Source: Pseudarthrobacter sulfonivorans
Lineage (GTDB): Bacteria > Actinomycetota > Actinomycetes > Actinomycetales > Micrococcaceae
Length of the DNA: 64,000 nt
Direction: 5' to 3'
Assembly (NCBI RefSeq): GCF_014712225.1
Contig: NZ_JACXBW010000010.1
Span: 1-64,000 of the forward strand
Made by a program: the position numbers and the translations under genes. Below the pieces are notes generated by a model. The model saw only the letters and a program-made list of their open reading frames with translations, was not told the origin of the DNA and did no database searches. Shown one piece after another: positions 8,988 to 17,433 of this stretch (its first letter is position 1; every line of letters begins with the position of its first letter).

Positions 8988-9061
8988 GCCTCCTTAGCTC
9001 AGTTGGCCAGAGCACCGCTCTTGTAAAGCGGGGGTCGTCGGTTCGAATCCGACAGGAGGCT
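8988..9061 (+). tRNA. tRNA-Thr(TGT), ICE attachment gene
   Basis: A complete cloverleaf can be read: acceptor arms GCCTCCT/AGGAGGC, D-arm around AGCTCAGTTGGCCAGAGC, anticodon stem CCGCT/AGCGG with loop CTTGTAA (anticodon TGT, threonine), and T-arm GTCGG-TTCGAAT-CCGAC. The CCA tail is not encoded. The integrase gene lies immediately downstream, convergent to it, which is the usual arrangement of an ICE inserted at a tRNA 3' end. The tRNA is intact. Confidence 0.95.
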
Positions 9062-9138
9062 CCGATTGTGGGGTTTGACCTGCTGTTTTAGTGTTTTCGC
9101 CAAGCGTCATTCGCACTATTTACCCAGAGACTCACCCT

Positions 9139-10365
9139 TTACTCACCCCTATCGTTTTCGCCCTCGGCCGGTGCCGGACCTTCTTTTCCCGGGTTGGTCG
9201 CATTGAAGGCACCCAGTACGGCGCGCGTGTCGATGGCTTCTTTGTACTCCTCGACGTAGTGTTTCCGGGTCATGGACACCTTGGAATGCCCAACTTGATA
9301 AGCGGCTGCTTCTGCACCCATCGTTCGGGCAATAAGCGTTGCATTGGCCTTTCGGAAGGTTTTCAGCGTTACCCAGGGGTAGCCGATGGCGTCCGCGGCT
9401 TTGCGCCATGTCTTGCCGACGTTGTTCTGATCGCAGACAGTGCCTGTGGACGAGGGGAAGACCAGCCCCATTGGATTCGGCGCGCCGCTGCTTTCTTGCC
9501 TGGCACGTCGGGTGCGCAAGGCCGCGGCGAGATATGGGGGCACTGTCACATACCGGATCCCGTGCTCGGACTTGGGATGATCCTGAATTGTCACACCGCC
9601 GACGGATGTGCGAATGACGGTCGAGTGAACATGGACGGTAGGCGGATCCGCGTCGAGATCTATGTCTGTCCAGCGCAGTGCAAAAAGCTCGCCGGTGCGC
9701 AGCCCGGTGTTGACAAGGAAATCCGCGATTTCGTGAAGGTCTTGGGATCTGTTGCGGCCAAGCGCCGGCTCCTGTTCCCATGCGATGAGTTTTGTTCTCA
9801 TGTCCAGAAACTGCTTCGGATCCAGGGCCTGGGGCTTTGCCGCATGACTCTTCGGAATGGAAATTCCAAGAACGGGATTGATGCTCACGGCGTCGTGGCG
9901 GAGCGCGATCTTGAACATCCAGGACAGCACTGCCCCGCAGGTGCGAGCCGTAGCCGGGCCTGCTGTATCGACAACGTTTCGAATGAAATGGTCAACAACG
10001 CCGGGCGTCGCCTCACCGACGCGAATCGATCCGATTCCCGGGGAAATGTACTTCTTGACTGTGAAGCTGTACTTGTCTTTCGTCCGGGCGGCCTTGTCCG
10101 ACCTCTCCAGTTCGGCCAGGAAGACTTCGGCCAAGTGACTGATTTTGCTGGTTGAGGCGACAATTGCGTTTCGTGGAGTCTGTCTCTTTTGCAGCTTGAT
10201 CTGCAGGTTTCTTGTTGCCGCTGCGGCCGACGGTCCCCGGGCTTCGACCTTGCGTGTCGTCCCATCGAGGTCTCGATATTTCGCCCGCGCCCGCCAGCTT
10301 CGTGCCGTCGCTTTGTCAGTGCGAACTAGGCCCCACGTGCCTAGCGGCAGGGGATACTTGCTCAT
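9139..10365 (-). CDS. ICE tyrosine integrase
   Basis: 408 residues. An N-terminal arm-binding region is followed by a SAM-like core-binding domain (AEVFLAELERSDKAARTKDKY) and the catalytic domain. Catalytic positions visible are the first Arg in TGLRTGELFALRW (about residue 220), the second Arg in TLKTFRKANAT, where Thr replaces the more common His of the HxxR box, the His in GHSKVSMT, and the nucleophile Tyr in RKHYVEEY (about residue 369). It would catalyse insertion at the adjacent tRNA-Thr gene. It ends 77 bp from the tRNA and reads toward it. ATG 10365 is the start. Confidence 0.92.
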   Translation of the reverse strand: MSKYPLPLGTWGLVRTDKATARSWRARAKYRDLDGTTRKVEARGPSAAAATRNLQIKLQKRQTPRNAIVASTSKISHLAEVFLAELERSDKAARTKDKYSFTVKKYISPGIGSIRVGEATPGVVDHFIRNVVDTAGPATARTCGAVLSWMFKIALRHDAVSINPVLGISIPKSHAAKPQALDPKQFLDMRTKLIAWEQEPALGRNRSQDLHEIADFLVNTGLRTGELFALRWTDIDLDADPPTVHVHSTVIRTSVGGVTIQDHPKSEHGIRYVTVPPYLAAALRTRRARQESSGAPNPMGLVFPSSTGTVCDQNNVGKTWRKAADAIGYPWVTLKTFRKANATLIARTMGAEAAAYQVGHSKVSMTRKHYVEEYKEAIDTRAVLGAFNATNPGKEGPAPAEGENDRGE

Positions 10366-10380
10366 GATCAGGTGCGGCGG

Positions 10381-10596
10381 CTATTGCTCTGCATGCAGTG
10401 CGAGCCATGCGATGAAATCGCTGTGACTGATACGCAGATGCCGACCAATGCGATAAGCGGGCGGCCCGACACGCTTGGCGCGCCACTGGTAGAAGGTTTG
10501 CTCCGGGATTTGGAGCTGGGCGCAGATGTCTTTCGGCGTGAGCCATGTTTCGTCGGTGGATTCTGCGGTCCGGCCGCGTTCTGGAAGCGAGGTCAT
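10381..10596 (-). CDS. Excisionase-like helix-turn-helix protein (AlpA/MerR-like)
   Basis: 71 residues forming a single winged helix-turn-helix: WLTPKDICAQLQIPEQTFYQWRAKRVGPPAYRIGRHLRISHSDFIAWL. This is the AlpA/Xis-type 'helix-turn-helix domain' found directly upstream of actinobacterial ICE integrases. It lies 15 bp upstream of the integrase in the same direction, so the two form an integration/excision operon. It probably bends att DNA to favour excision or regulates the integrase. Confidence 0.85.
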   Translation of the reverse strand: MTSLPERGRTAESTDETWLTPKDICAQLQIPEQTFYQWRAKRVGPPAYRIGRHLRISHSDFIAWLALHAEQ

Positions 10597-10650
10597 TTGG
10601 GTCTCCGTCGTGTCGCCTCGTTCGTGCCAGCACGAATGCCAACTCTGTTC

Positions 10651-10935
10651 CTAGCTCATGGAATCCAAGCGATCAGACGGCATGACGGTGGCGTGGAAGC
10701 TCGCTGCGAGGGCCTCCAAGTGGTGCTGCACGTGTTCGGGGGAAGTGCTGAAAAAAGCCGATGAATGTTGCACCAGTCCGGCGTCCCGAAGCAAGTGGAG
10801 GTGTCGGCGGACGTTCGACGGCGACGCGTCGAGATGGATGCCGATCTGGCCGCAGGTCGACGGGCCGTTCCTGAGGAGGAAGCGGATGATTCGGCTTCGT
10901 GTTCGGTTCATCAAGATGCTCGACATGGAGGCCAC
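10651..10935 (-). CDS. Small winged-helix regulator (ArsR/MarR-like)
   Basis: 94 residues. The body ILMNRTRSRIIRFLLRNGPSTCGQIGIHLDASPSNVRRHLHLLRDAGLV is a winged helix of the ArsR type; no metal-binding cysteine pair is evident (the single Cys in STCGQ is not a metal box). It lies upstream of the excisionase-like gene in the same direction and is divergent from the gene at 11062. A 16-bp palindrome at 10965-10980 lies just upstream and is a plausible operator. ATG 10935 or the later ATG 10926 may be the start. Confidence 0.7.
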   Translation of the reverse strand: MASMSSILMNRTRSRIIRFLLRNGPSTCGQIGIHLDASPSNVRRHLHLLRDAGLVQHSSAFFSTSPEHVQHHLEALAASFHATVMPSDRLDSMS

Positions 10936-10964
10936 AACCTGAGGAGTGATGAAGGACTTGCTTC

Positions 10965-10980
10965 TGTAGACGGGTCTACA
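10965..10980. promoter_or_regulatory. Candidate operator palindrome
   Basis: TGTAGA-CGGG-TCTACA, a perfect inverted repeat with a 4-bp spacer, sits in the divergent region between the winged-helix gene (start 10935, leftward) and the 119-aa gene (start 11062, rightward). Autoregulation by the winged-helix protein is an inference from position. Confidence 0.5.
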
Positions 10981-11061
10981 CCTGCAGGGTACTCCCCTTG
11001 GGCGTCATGTTGGAAGAGGCCGGCGGCGGAAATGATCGCCAAAGGACGGGAGGAGATTGCC

Positions 11062-11421
11062 ATGAAGTACTACCCGCAGATAATAGCTTTCAACAAAGCA
11101 GCCTCGACGCTGGGTGCTGAACCGTACTGGGACTACGGCTCGACAGACGAGCGCGTCGAATGTCTGCGGGCGCTTGGCGACGTGCTGACCGAGGTCTCGT
11201 ACCACCTACACGCGAATGCGGTGCTGCCGCCGGCGACCCTGGAGGCATGGCAGAATGTGGCGGATCCAGGGATCCGGGAGCTACGGCTGCCGCCGTCGTC
11301 CGGGTCTGTTCTGATGTCTTACCTGGACCGCCGGATTGAGCAACTGATTGCAGCGCCGGATGACGCACGGAATACTGGGGCGATAGGGATCACCCAACCT
11401 AACCGGGCGGATGGCCTATGA
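11062..11421 (+). CDS. Hypothetical ICE protein, 119 aa
   Basis: ATG 11062 follows an excellent ribosome site (GGGAGGAG) 6-7 bases upstream, which decides this start over the much longer open frame. The protein (MKYYPQIIAFNKAAS...) is a soluble, probably helical protein with no motif I recognise. It lies directly upstream of the EspR-like regulator gene, with 19 bp between them, so the two are probably co-transcribed. Function unknown. Confidence 0.6.
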   Translation: MKYYPQIIAFNKAASTLGAEPYWDYGSTDERVECLRALGDVLTEVSYHLHANAVLPPATLEAWQNVADPGIRELRLPPSSGSVLMSYLDRRIEQLIAAPDDARNTGAIGITQPNRADGL

Positions 11422-11442
11422 AACTGCTGAAGGGTAGGCCAT
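11411..11442 (+). promoter_or_regulatory. Hairpin covering RBS and start codon of the EspR-like gene
   Basis: ATGGCCTA and TAGGCCAT form a perfect 8-bp stem around a 16-base loop. The putative ribosome site GAAGGG lies in the loop and the start codon ATG 11441 is in the 3' arm. It could act as a translational control element or, as DNA, an operator. Confidence 0.4.
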
Positions 11443-11944
11443 GCGGACGGACGAGACGGGGCCTGGTGACATGTTGTCACTCCAGGCCCAGCTTGCCCGT
11501 CGTCTGAACCTGTTGCTCGACGTCGTCGTTGCTGAACGCGGCAAGCCCGTGACGTTCCGGGAAGTACAGGCCGAGCTCGAGGCTAAGGGCATCAAGTTGT
11601 CCCGCGCGCGCTGGTTCTACATGAAGGAGGGCACTGGGCGTTTGGTCAGTGATCCGGTGCTATTGGCTGGGCTCTGCAACATCTTCAACGTAGACCCCTC
11701 CTACTTGATCGGTGACGACGCCGAGCTGCCTGAACGCATCGATTCGCAACTCGAGTTCGTGAAATCACTCCGTGCGGCCAGAGTGAAGTCCTTTGCCGCG
11801 CGTACGTTGGGTGACGTATCGCCTGAGACGTTGAAGGCCATTTCTGAATACCTCAACAGGGACATTGGGCGCCATCCTGGAGCGGAAGCGGCTGCTGCTA
11901 GTCCTCCAGAAGATACTGAAGATGAGCGGCCAACAGCTCCTTGA
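11441..11944 (+). CDS. EspR-like XRE-family regulator, left copy
   Basis: 167 residues. The N-terminal helical DNA-binding domain (QLARRLNLLLDVVVAERG...FREVQAELEAKGIKLSRARWFYMKEG) and the following FNVDPSYLIGDD segment resemble mycobacterial EspR and related XRE proteins. After it comes a dimerisation helix (DSQLEFVKSLRAARVKSFAARTL). It is clearly paralogous to the product at 48129-48578. The last 20 residues are a Pro/Glu-rich tail overlapping the convergent gene at 11898. Probable regulator of ICE genes. Confidence 0.78.
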   Translation: MRTDETGPGDMLSLQAQLARRLNLLLDVVVAERGKPVTFREVQAELEAKGIKLSRARWFYMKEGTGRLVSDPVLLAGLCNIFNVDPSYLIGDDAELPERIDSQLEFVKSLRAARVKSFAARTLGDVSPETLKAISEYLNRDIGRHPGAEAAAASPPEDTEDERPTAP

Positions 11945-12221
11945 TCCTTGCCGAGTTAGCTGAATACCGAGGCGACCGGCCATGCCGCCGGCCCGGTTCG
12001 ACGTCGACTATGATGGCGCCAGACTCCTCCAGCGCAAGAAGGTGTTTCGCCACGCTGGGCTCGCCGGCACTAACCCCTTCCACGATGTCCCCGCGGGTTG
12101 CCGGACCGTGCGCTGAAAGATAACGCAGGATCTCATTGCGGGACCTGTTGCCGAAGGTCGCGACGGCGGCTTCGACGTCGGCCGACCATGCGGCGTCGTG
12201 AGGCTGCGTAATCCTGGGCAT
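11898..12221 (-). CDS. Winged-helix (ArsR-like) regulator
   Basis: 107 residues: FGNRSRNEILRYLSAHGPATRGDIVEGVSAGEPSVAKHLLALEESGAIIVDVEPGRRHGRSPRYSAN is a standard ArsR/PadR-like winged helix with a basic wing. It has no cysteine metal site. It is divergent from the sigma-like gene; a 15-bp palindrome at 12273-12287 that overlaps a promoter lies 52 bp upstream of its start. It likely represses itself and the sigma-like gene. Its 3' end overlaps the convergent EspR-like gene by 47 bp. Confidence 0.75.
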   Translation of the reverse strand: MPRITQPHDAAWSADVEAAVATFGNRSRNEILRYLSAHGPATRGDIVEGVSAGEPSVAKHLLALEESGAIIVDVEPGRRHGRSPRYSANSARIKELLAAHLQYLLED

Positions 12222-12267
12222 GCAACCATTCTTGCCGAAGGCCAGTCGAAAAGTAAGACCGGGAATC

Positions 12268-12296
12268 TTGACGATACTTTAAGTATCCTTGACAAT
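12268..12296 (+). promoter_or_regulatory. Promoter with embedded palindrome before the sigma-like gene
   Basis: TTGACG at 12268-12273 and GACAAT at 12291-12296 are separated by 17 bp, a sigma-70-type promoter toward the sigma-like gene. The spacer holds the perfect odd palindrome GATACTTTAAGTATC (12273-12287). A second -35-like TTGACA starts at 12289. A repressor bound to the palindrome would block this promoter. Confidence 0.55.
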
Positions 12297-12408
12297 AGTT
12301 TGCATAGCCTTCGTGTAGTCGTGTTTGGCGCCCTGTGGGCGGTCACTTTAGCGGCCAGCAGTGCTGGCCGCGGACTTATTGGAATCGCGAATTGAAGCGG
12401 TGAAGACC

Positions 12409-13311
12409 ATGCCAGTCGAAGCCCGGGCGAATCAAGCCCAGCAAGAACAAGTCAACCAAGGAATCATCGATGTTTCCCTGCGCGCTGCCCCAGAGTCCGC
12501 CATGCGTTCCGTCCCGGTCGACCAGATCATGGTGGCCGTGGACGGGGTGCAGCGCTACGTCGTCTCGCACCTGTCGCGCATCGGGCGTGCGTGCGATGTG
12601 GACGACGTCATGCAGGACATCCGCGTCGCCGTCTGGGATGGAGTGACACGAGGTCATTACCGGCAGCTACCCGGGGTACCGTTCGGTGCGTGGGTCCAGG
12701 GCGTGTGCGCGAACGTATGCGCGGCCCACATCCGCCGGGAGATGACCCACCAGACGCTACCGCTGCTCCTGGAGCCAGAGGCTGATGATTGTCTGTCACT
12801 CGACGCTGTGACGCTGCTTGGTATGGACCGTGGGGCTGATCGAAGCGCTGAGAAGTTTGCCGACCAGCAGTGGGCGCGAACCATTATCGAACTGACCCGT
12901 GAGAGCGTTCCTGGGGGAGTGTGGGAACTCGCCGTTGACAGTCTCACCGGGCCGCGGCAGTACGGTCCGCCGTCGCCGCAGGACCGCCGACGGTGGCACG
13001 CGGCGACGGTGGTCCGCCAGACGGCGAGGACTGTTCAAAGCGCTCTGGAGGTTGATCATGCCCGCATCCGGAACATCCGGGATGTCTGCGAGCAAGCAGC
13101 AGAGTGCTTGCCTACGCCGGTGCTCCGCCGCACGGCGGCAACGATAGTTCGTCCAGATGTCCGCGGCCCGGAACGAACCAGGGCCGTGGCGGCACTGGCC
13201 GCCGAGCTTGGCGTCACGGAGCGCTATGTGGCCGTCCAGATCGGCTTTGCCCGGCGGCTGTATCAAACCTCGTGGAGGATTCTCCGGGCCGGAATGCGTT
13301 CAGCTCCCTGA
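12409..13311 (+). CDS. Sigma-70-like (ECF-type) protein of the ICE
   Basis: About 300 residues from ATG 12409 (an in-frame GTG at 12361 would add 16). The first half resembles sigma region 2: VQRYVVSHLSRIGRACDVDDVMQDIRVAVWDGV, then FGAWVQGVCANVCAAHIRRE. The C-terminal part (AVAALAAELGVTERYVAVQIGFARRLYQ) resembles the region 4 helix-turn-helix. The 130-residue middle is longer than in ordinary ECF factors. In actinobacterial ICEs such a protein is often the first gene before the transfer genes. Either an activator of transfer transcription or a sigma-derived DNA-binding protein. Confidence 0.65.
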   Translation: MPVEARANQAQQEQVNQGIIDVSLRAAPESAMRSVPVDQIMVAVDGVQRYVVSHLSRIGRACDVDDVMQDIRVAVWDGVTRGHYRQLPGVPFGAWVQGVCANVCAAHIRREMTHQTLPLLLEPEADDCLSLDAVTLLGMDRGADRSAEKFADQQWARTIIELTRESVPGGVWELAVDSLTGPRQYGPPSPQDRRRWHAATVVRQTARTVQSALEVDHARIRNIRDVCEQAAECLPTPVLRRTAATIVRPDVRGPERTRAVAALAAELGVTERYVAVQIGFARRLYQTSWRILRAGMRSAP

Positions 13312-13348
13312 GTCACGTCCTTATCGGCCGTTCATGACATGAACGGGC

Positions 13349-14086
13349 GTGGAGCGTGGAAAATTGTTCTCTTTGAAAAATGCACTGGCGAGTCTGGGTC
13401 GACGCCGCCGATGGTGGTTTCTGGCAATGGTCATCTTGGGCGTGGCCGTGGCGTTGTGGACTCTTGCACGGCCACCGTCCGGGCCCGCCGCCGAGTCGGT
13501 TGCGTCGCCGTCGAGCGGACCGGCCGGAGATAGTCCGGTTACGTCGGCCCCGAGCCCGGAACGGGAAACCCCGACGGCGGCTCCGGCCATTTCGGGGCCC
13601 GTTCCTGATGGTGCCCCGCGAACCACCGACTTCCGGCAGTTGGCTTTCGCGGCAGCAACGGCGATCTATTCGTGGGACACCCGCTCGTCGTCGTACTCTG
13701 AGGTCTACTCGCGGGTCCGCGCATGGTGGCATGTGCTGCCGGACGACTCCAATCCGCTGGCGGTGCTGGTGCAGGAGTTCGAAGCGACAGGCGTCAACGC
13801 CGCATCATTTGCGTCCTTGGCCAGCCAGCAGGCATACCGCTCGGCCAGCGTCGAGTCGTTGGCGTGCGACGGCGAACTGGCCAAGGTACGCGAACAGCCT
13901 GCTCCTTGGGTGGGGCTGCACGTGTGCACCGTCTTCCTAAAGGTTCTGGAACAGTCGACGGCGACCCGGAACTCTTACACGGCCCCCGTCAGCGTGATGG
14001 TGAACTGCCCGCCCGCCTCCACGGCACCGCAGGATCACTGCGCCATGGTCGCCTTCTACGCTTCGCCAAGCAGGATCGTGTACTGA
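13349..14086 (+). CDS. Membrane-anchored VirB8/TcpC-like transfer protein
   Basis: 245 residues from GTG 13349. A basic N-terminus is followed by one membrane helix (WFLAMVILGVAVALWTLA, about residues 22-40), a Pro/Ser-rich linker to about residue 90 and a compact extracytoplasmic domain (DFRQLAFAAATAIYSWDTR...). Topology, length and position ahead of the T4SS hydrolase fit a VirB8/TcpC-type scaffold with an NTF2-like domain; the assignment rests on architecture, not a strong motif. It overlaps the next gene by one base (TGATG), so the two are translationally coupled. Confidence 0.55.
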   Translation: MERGKLFSLKNALASLGRRRRWWFLAMVILGVAVALWTLARPPSGPAAESVASPSSGPAGDSPVTSAPSPERETPTAAPAISGPVPDGAPRTTDFRQLAFAAATAIYSWDTRSSSYSEVYSRVRAWWHVLPDDSNPLAVLVQEFEATGVNAASFASLASQQAYRSASVESLACDGELAKVREQPAPWVGLHVCTVFLKVLEQSTATRNSYTAPVSVMVNCPPASTAPQDHCAMVAFYASPSRIVY

Positions 14087-15198
14087 TGCCTGCCGCTGTT
14101 GTGCTCGCGGGGCTTGCTAGACGTCGGGTTATTGGGCGGGCAGTGGCCGCAGCGGTCTCAGCGCTGTTTCTGGCGGGTGCCCTTGCGTTCTGCGCCGCGG
14201 TGGCGGTGCTCGGGGCCAATTCAGCAAAAGCGGCGTCTGTCTGCTCCCCAGCGTCCTTGGGTGGTCCGCCAGGTGCCAGTGCCCCCGCTACGGTTGTCCG
14301 CGCTGGCAGTCAGACAACCCTGAACCTGACCGCACGACAAGCGGCCGTGGCCATGGACTATATTTCAATCGGAAAGCAGCTGGGAGTACCTCGGGATGGC
14401 CAGGTCATCGCGATCATGATGGCTCTCCAGGAATCCAGTCTGAGGGTCCTGGCCAACGCGAACGCGCCTTCGTCGCTCAGTTACCCGAATGACGGCGTCG
14501 GCAGTGACCACGATTCTCTGGGTAGTGCCCAACAGCGACCGGCCGCCGGATGGGGGACCATTGAGCAACTGATGGACTCCGCCTACGACGTGCGGGCTTT
14601 CTACGGCGGCCCAAGTGGTCCCAACCACGGGAGTCCACGGGGGCTGCTCGATATCCGTGGATGGCAGTCGATGACCAAAGGCCAAGCTGCCCAGGCGGTC
14701 CAAGTGTCCGCTTTCCCGGAACTCTATGCACGGTGGGAAGAGGAAGCGACGGCGATCGTCCTTGCTCTCGATGACGGGACGGCACCGGTTCTGTGCAGGG
14801 GAGCGCTGAACCTCCCGCCGGTGATCCCAGACCTCGCAAATCTGAGTGAGATCCGCAAAGACATCTTGCGGTTTACCCTGGAAGGCGTCGGCGGCACGTA
14901 TGTATGGGGCGGCACAGCATTCAAAGCATGGGACTGCTCCGGCTACGTTCAGTGGATCTATCGGCAAGCCGGCATCGACCTTCCGCGTGTGGAGCAATGG
15001 CGCGTCGGTGTGAGAACTGAAAATCCCCAGCCAGGAGACCTGGTCGTCCAGAACGCCCAAGGGCCGAACAATTGGGGACACGTTGGAATCTTTGCCGGCG
15101 ACGGCATGATGTGGAGTGCGCTCAATCCTTCGGTGGGAACGTTGCTTCATCCAATAGCCTGGAACTCGGACACAGCATACTTCGATCTTCTGGCCTGA
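14086..15198 (+). CDS. NlpC/P60 peptidoglycan hydrolase of the conjugation machine
   Basis: 370 residues from ATG 14086. An N-terminal hydrophobic helix (ALFLAGALAFCAAVAVLGA) exports or anchors the protein. The middle (ARQAAVAMDYISIGKQLGVPRDGQVIAIMMALQESS) is like the lytic domain of VirB1-type proteins. The C-terminal NlpC/P60 domain has the catalytic Cys in WDCSGYVQWIY and the His in NWGHVGIFAGDG. It would open the cell wall for the T4SS channel. It is the last gene of this small block; the ABC-3C operon converges on it. Confidence 0.85.
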   Translation: MPAAVVLAGLARRRVIGRAVAAAVSALFLAGALAFCAAVAVLGANSAKAASVCSPASLGGPPGASAPATVVRAGSQTTLNLTARQAAVAMDYISIGKQLGVPRDGQVIAIMMALQESSLRVLANANAPSSLSYPNDGVGSDHDSLGSAQQRPAAGWGTIEQLMDSAYDVRAFYGGPSGPNHGSPRGLLDIRGWQSMTKGQAAQAVQVSAFPELYARWEEEATAIVLALDDGTAPVLCRGALNLPPVIPDLANLSEIRKDILRFTLEGVGGTYVWGGTAFKAWDCSGYVQWIYRQAGIDLPRVEQWRVGVRTENPQPGDLVVQNAQGPNNWGHVGIFAGDGMMWSALNPSVGTLLHPIAWNSDTAYFDLLA

Positions 15199-15321
15199 CA
15201 ATTGGCGCAGGAAAGGATGCTCGAAGAGATGGCGCTGTGGCAGAACCGGGCGCGTTCAGGTTGCGCCACTGTGAGACATTGGCTAAAGAGGCGCGTGCGG
15301 CTTTTGGTTGCTCCCGGCAGT

Positions 15322-17433
15322 TTAGGTGACGGAGGTTGACCCAGTTTCGTTGTCGATGAGCCCGAATGGCTGGACCTCAGGATCTCGCGTATATCGCACT
15401 ACGACATGTTCCTCCACTTTGTCCGGAGGAGTGTTATCGACGACGATGACCTGTGCACCGGTACCGGCAGTCCCGAGCCACCCAACCAAGTGGGCATAGA
15501 CCCTCTCGACCAAGTGAATGTCTGCGAACTCTGCGTCGTCGGCCGCCCCGCCTAGATTCTTTTGGGGCGTGTCGATAAGCAGAACTCCTGGGTGCGCCGC
15601 GTTCAGTTCATAGGCAATCTCAAAAACTGAAAGCATCCACGCTAGCGATACGAGCACCTGGCCGCCGCTGCTTGCCTCCCTGAAATGTTGATTTCTGACG
15701 TAAGGAACCAGTTTCTCGTCCAGATAAGGCGGCAGCACACCGTCCTGCATCACTTTGGGGTATTGGATCTCCACCAGGATTTGTGCGTATCGTTCCGAGA
15801 TCTGTCGGAGGACTGCATCTCGGTCTGGGCGCTCCTTCTTATCCCGTTGCTCCTGGCGCAGGATGTCGAGATTTCGCCGGGATCGATCCAAGTTTGTCAG
15901 CCGCGCTTCAAGCCCAGTTCGGAGCTTTATTCCGTTCGTTGCTTCGCTCCGCAAGACGAGAGATGCTTGGCGCCTTCGCTGTAGCTCGTTGCGTTCCCCG
16001 AGGAATGGGGTCAGCGCGGCGTGGGTAGCCTCGTCAAGACTGGAACCAGCCTCAGCCTCGGCCAAGGCGGCAGCCTCTGCGTTCCGGTGAAGCGTCGGCA
16101 GTTCGTCGTTGAGACGTTGCCAATAATCATCCAGTTCTTTGTAGCGGCGCTTCCCAGCCCGCAACTCTTTGCGGGCATGCTGCTTCGAATCGTCCTGCCG
16201 AATCGACGCTGCTTCTTCGGGCTCGTCGAGTTGAGGAGGCGCGCTCTGATGGCAGAGACTGCAAGTGCCGTTGTCTTGATTCGGGGCGTCGAGCAGAGTA
16301 TTGAAGCAGGCGGGGCATACCTCCACAGATAACTGGTCGAAAGCGTTCTCGGCCTCAACGAACAGCGTGAGTTTGCGTACGTCGTCCGCATACTGCGCAC
16401 GCAGGCTGCCGAATCGGTTAATCAATGAAAGCCGGTCCCGCACAAACGCATCCGTCTTCGCGGCTTGGATCGCCAGCTCGGCGTGCCGTTGGCGAAGTTC
16501 CGAGGCGAACGCTGAAGCTGCAGCTTCGCGCCTGCCGAGTGCACGGAGCTCTTCGTCGATCCCACGGAGCTCTTTGTCGAGATCTTCTGCTTCGATTTCG
16601 AGCGCTACGAGTGGTTTGGGTTGCTGTTGTGCGACGAACTCCTGTAGCAATTCGACAGCTTGACGCTGGTTGTCCAGAGCTGCTTGCGCTTCCTTAATCC
16701 TTCGTGCCAGCTCGGCCTGATCGTTGTCGTGAACACCATAAATGGCGTCGACGACCTGGCGAAGCTTCAGCTCTTTCATAAAGTTGCCGGAGTGCAGAAG
16801 CTGCTGACTTCCCACGCGCTCATTAAGGTAAAGGCAAACCCCCATGACGTCCCGAAAACCTAGCCTGTCGGTGCCCGACTCATCTTGGGTGGGGGATTCC
16901 TTGAGTTTGACGTCCTGCAGTCCGACGGTGGCTAGCAGCAGTTGCGAGACACTGTCTGGGTGGCCGGTCGGATCGATTACGAAGGTGGACGCCGTGACTG
17001 CATCGGAGCTGTCGATATCGGACGGATAGAGAATGGCATTGTTTCCGCCGAGCACTCGCTCGAGGGTGACGATGCCGTCGGGAGTCTGCAACTCCAGAGC
17101 GACCGATCTGACTTGACGCAGCACTTCGCTGTGATTAGGGAACGTCTTTGCGCCGAGCGCATATTCAATGAATCGAAGAACACTTGTCTTACCGGTATTG
17201 GTTCTTCCGGCGATGATGCTAAGGGGGCGGGACGACCCGTCAGCCTCACGAAAATCGATATCGAACGAGCGAGTGGAGCCAAGCAATCGGAGGCGCCGAA
17301 TGCGTATTCCTCTTCCAATAGTCATAAGGGGAACCGGTTCCTTCGACGTAGTCTCGTGGCTGGAATCGTTCCCGTTCTCGTTGGCTTGGGTAACGGGACG
17401 CATGCTTCCACTTCCCGTGCCTTCGGTACTCAA
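15322..17433 (-). CDS. ABC-3C system Rad50/SMC-like ATPase
   Basis: 703 residues from TTG 17433. Walker A is IIAGRTNTGKTSVLRF (about residue 75). A long coiled coil carries a zinc-hook-like pair, CPAC and CSLC, at about residues 370-395. The ABC signature SSGGQVLVSLAW (about 585) and Walker B GVLLIDTPQKNLG (about 615) follow. This is the DUF3732/Rad50-like ATPase of ABC three-component conflict systems. Its start overlaps the middle-component stop by 4 bp, giving an operon of effector, middle component and ATPase. Inferred role: nucleotide-gated sensing of invader DNA that licenses the effector. Confidence 0.82.
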   Translation of the reverse strand: MSTEGTGSGSMRPVTQANENGNDSSHETTSKEPVPLMTIGRGIRIRRLRLLGSTRSFDIDFREADGSSRPLSIIAGRTNTGKTSVLRFIEYALGAKTFPNHSEVLRQVRSVALELQTPDGIVTLERVLGGNNAILYPSDIDSSDAVTASTFVIDPTGHPDSVSQLLLATVGLQDVKLKESPTQDESGTDRLGFRDVMGVCLYLNERVGSQQLLHSGNFMKELKLRQVVDAIYGVHDNDQAELARRIKEAQAALDNQRQAVELLQEFVAQQQPKPLVALEIEAEDLDKELRGIDEELRALGRREAAASAFASELRQRHAELAIQAAKTDAFVRDRLSLINRFGSLRAQYADDVRKLTLFVEAENAFDQLSVEVCPACFNTLLDAPNQDNGTCSLCHQSAPPQLDEPEEAASIRQDDSKQHARKELRAGKRRYKELDDYWQRLNDELPTLHRNAEAAALAEAEAGSSLDEATHAALTPFLGERNELQRRRQASLVLRSEATNGIKLRTGLEARLTNLDRSRRNLDILRQEQRDKKERPDRDAVLRQISERYAQILVEIQYPKVMQDGVLPPYLDEKLVPYVRNQHFREASSGGQVLVSLAWMLSVFEIAYELNAAHPGVLLIDTPQKNLGGAADDAEFADIHLVERVYAHLVGWLGTAGTGAQVIVVDNTPPDKVEEHVVVRYTRDPEVQPFGLIDNETGSTSVT

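Noticed and set aside
9091..10155. 354-residue rightward frame
   Set aside because: Antisense to the integrase, whose catalytic residues are all on the minus strand.
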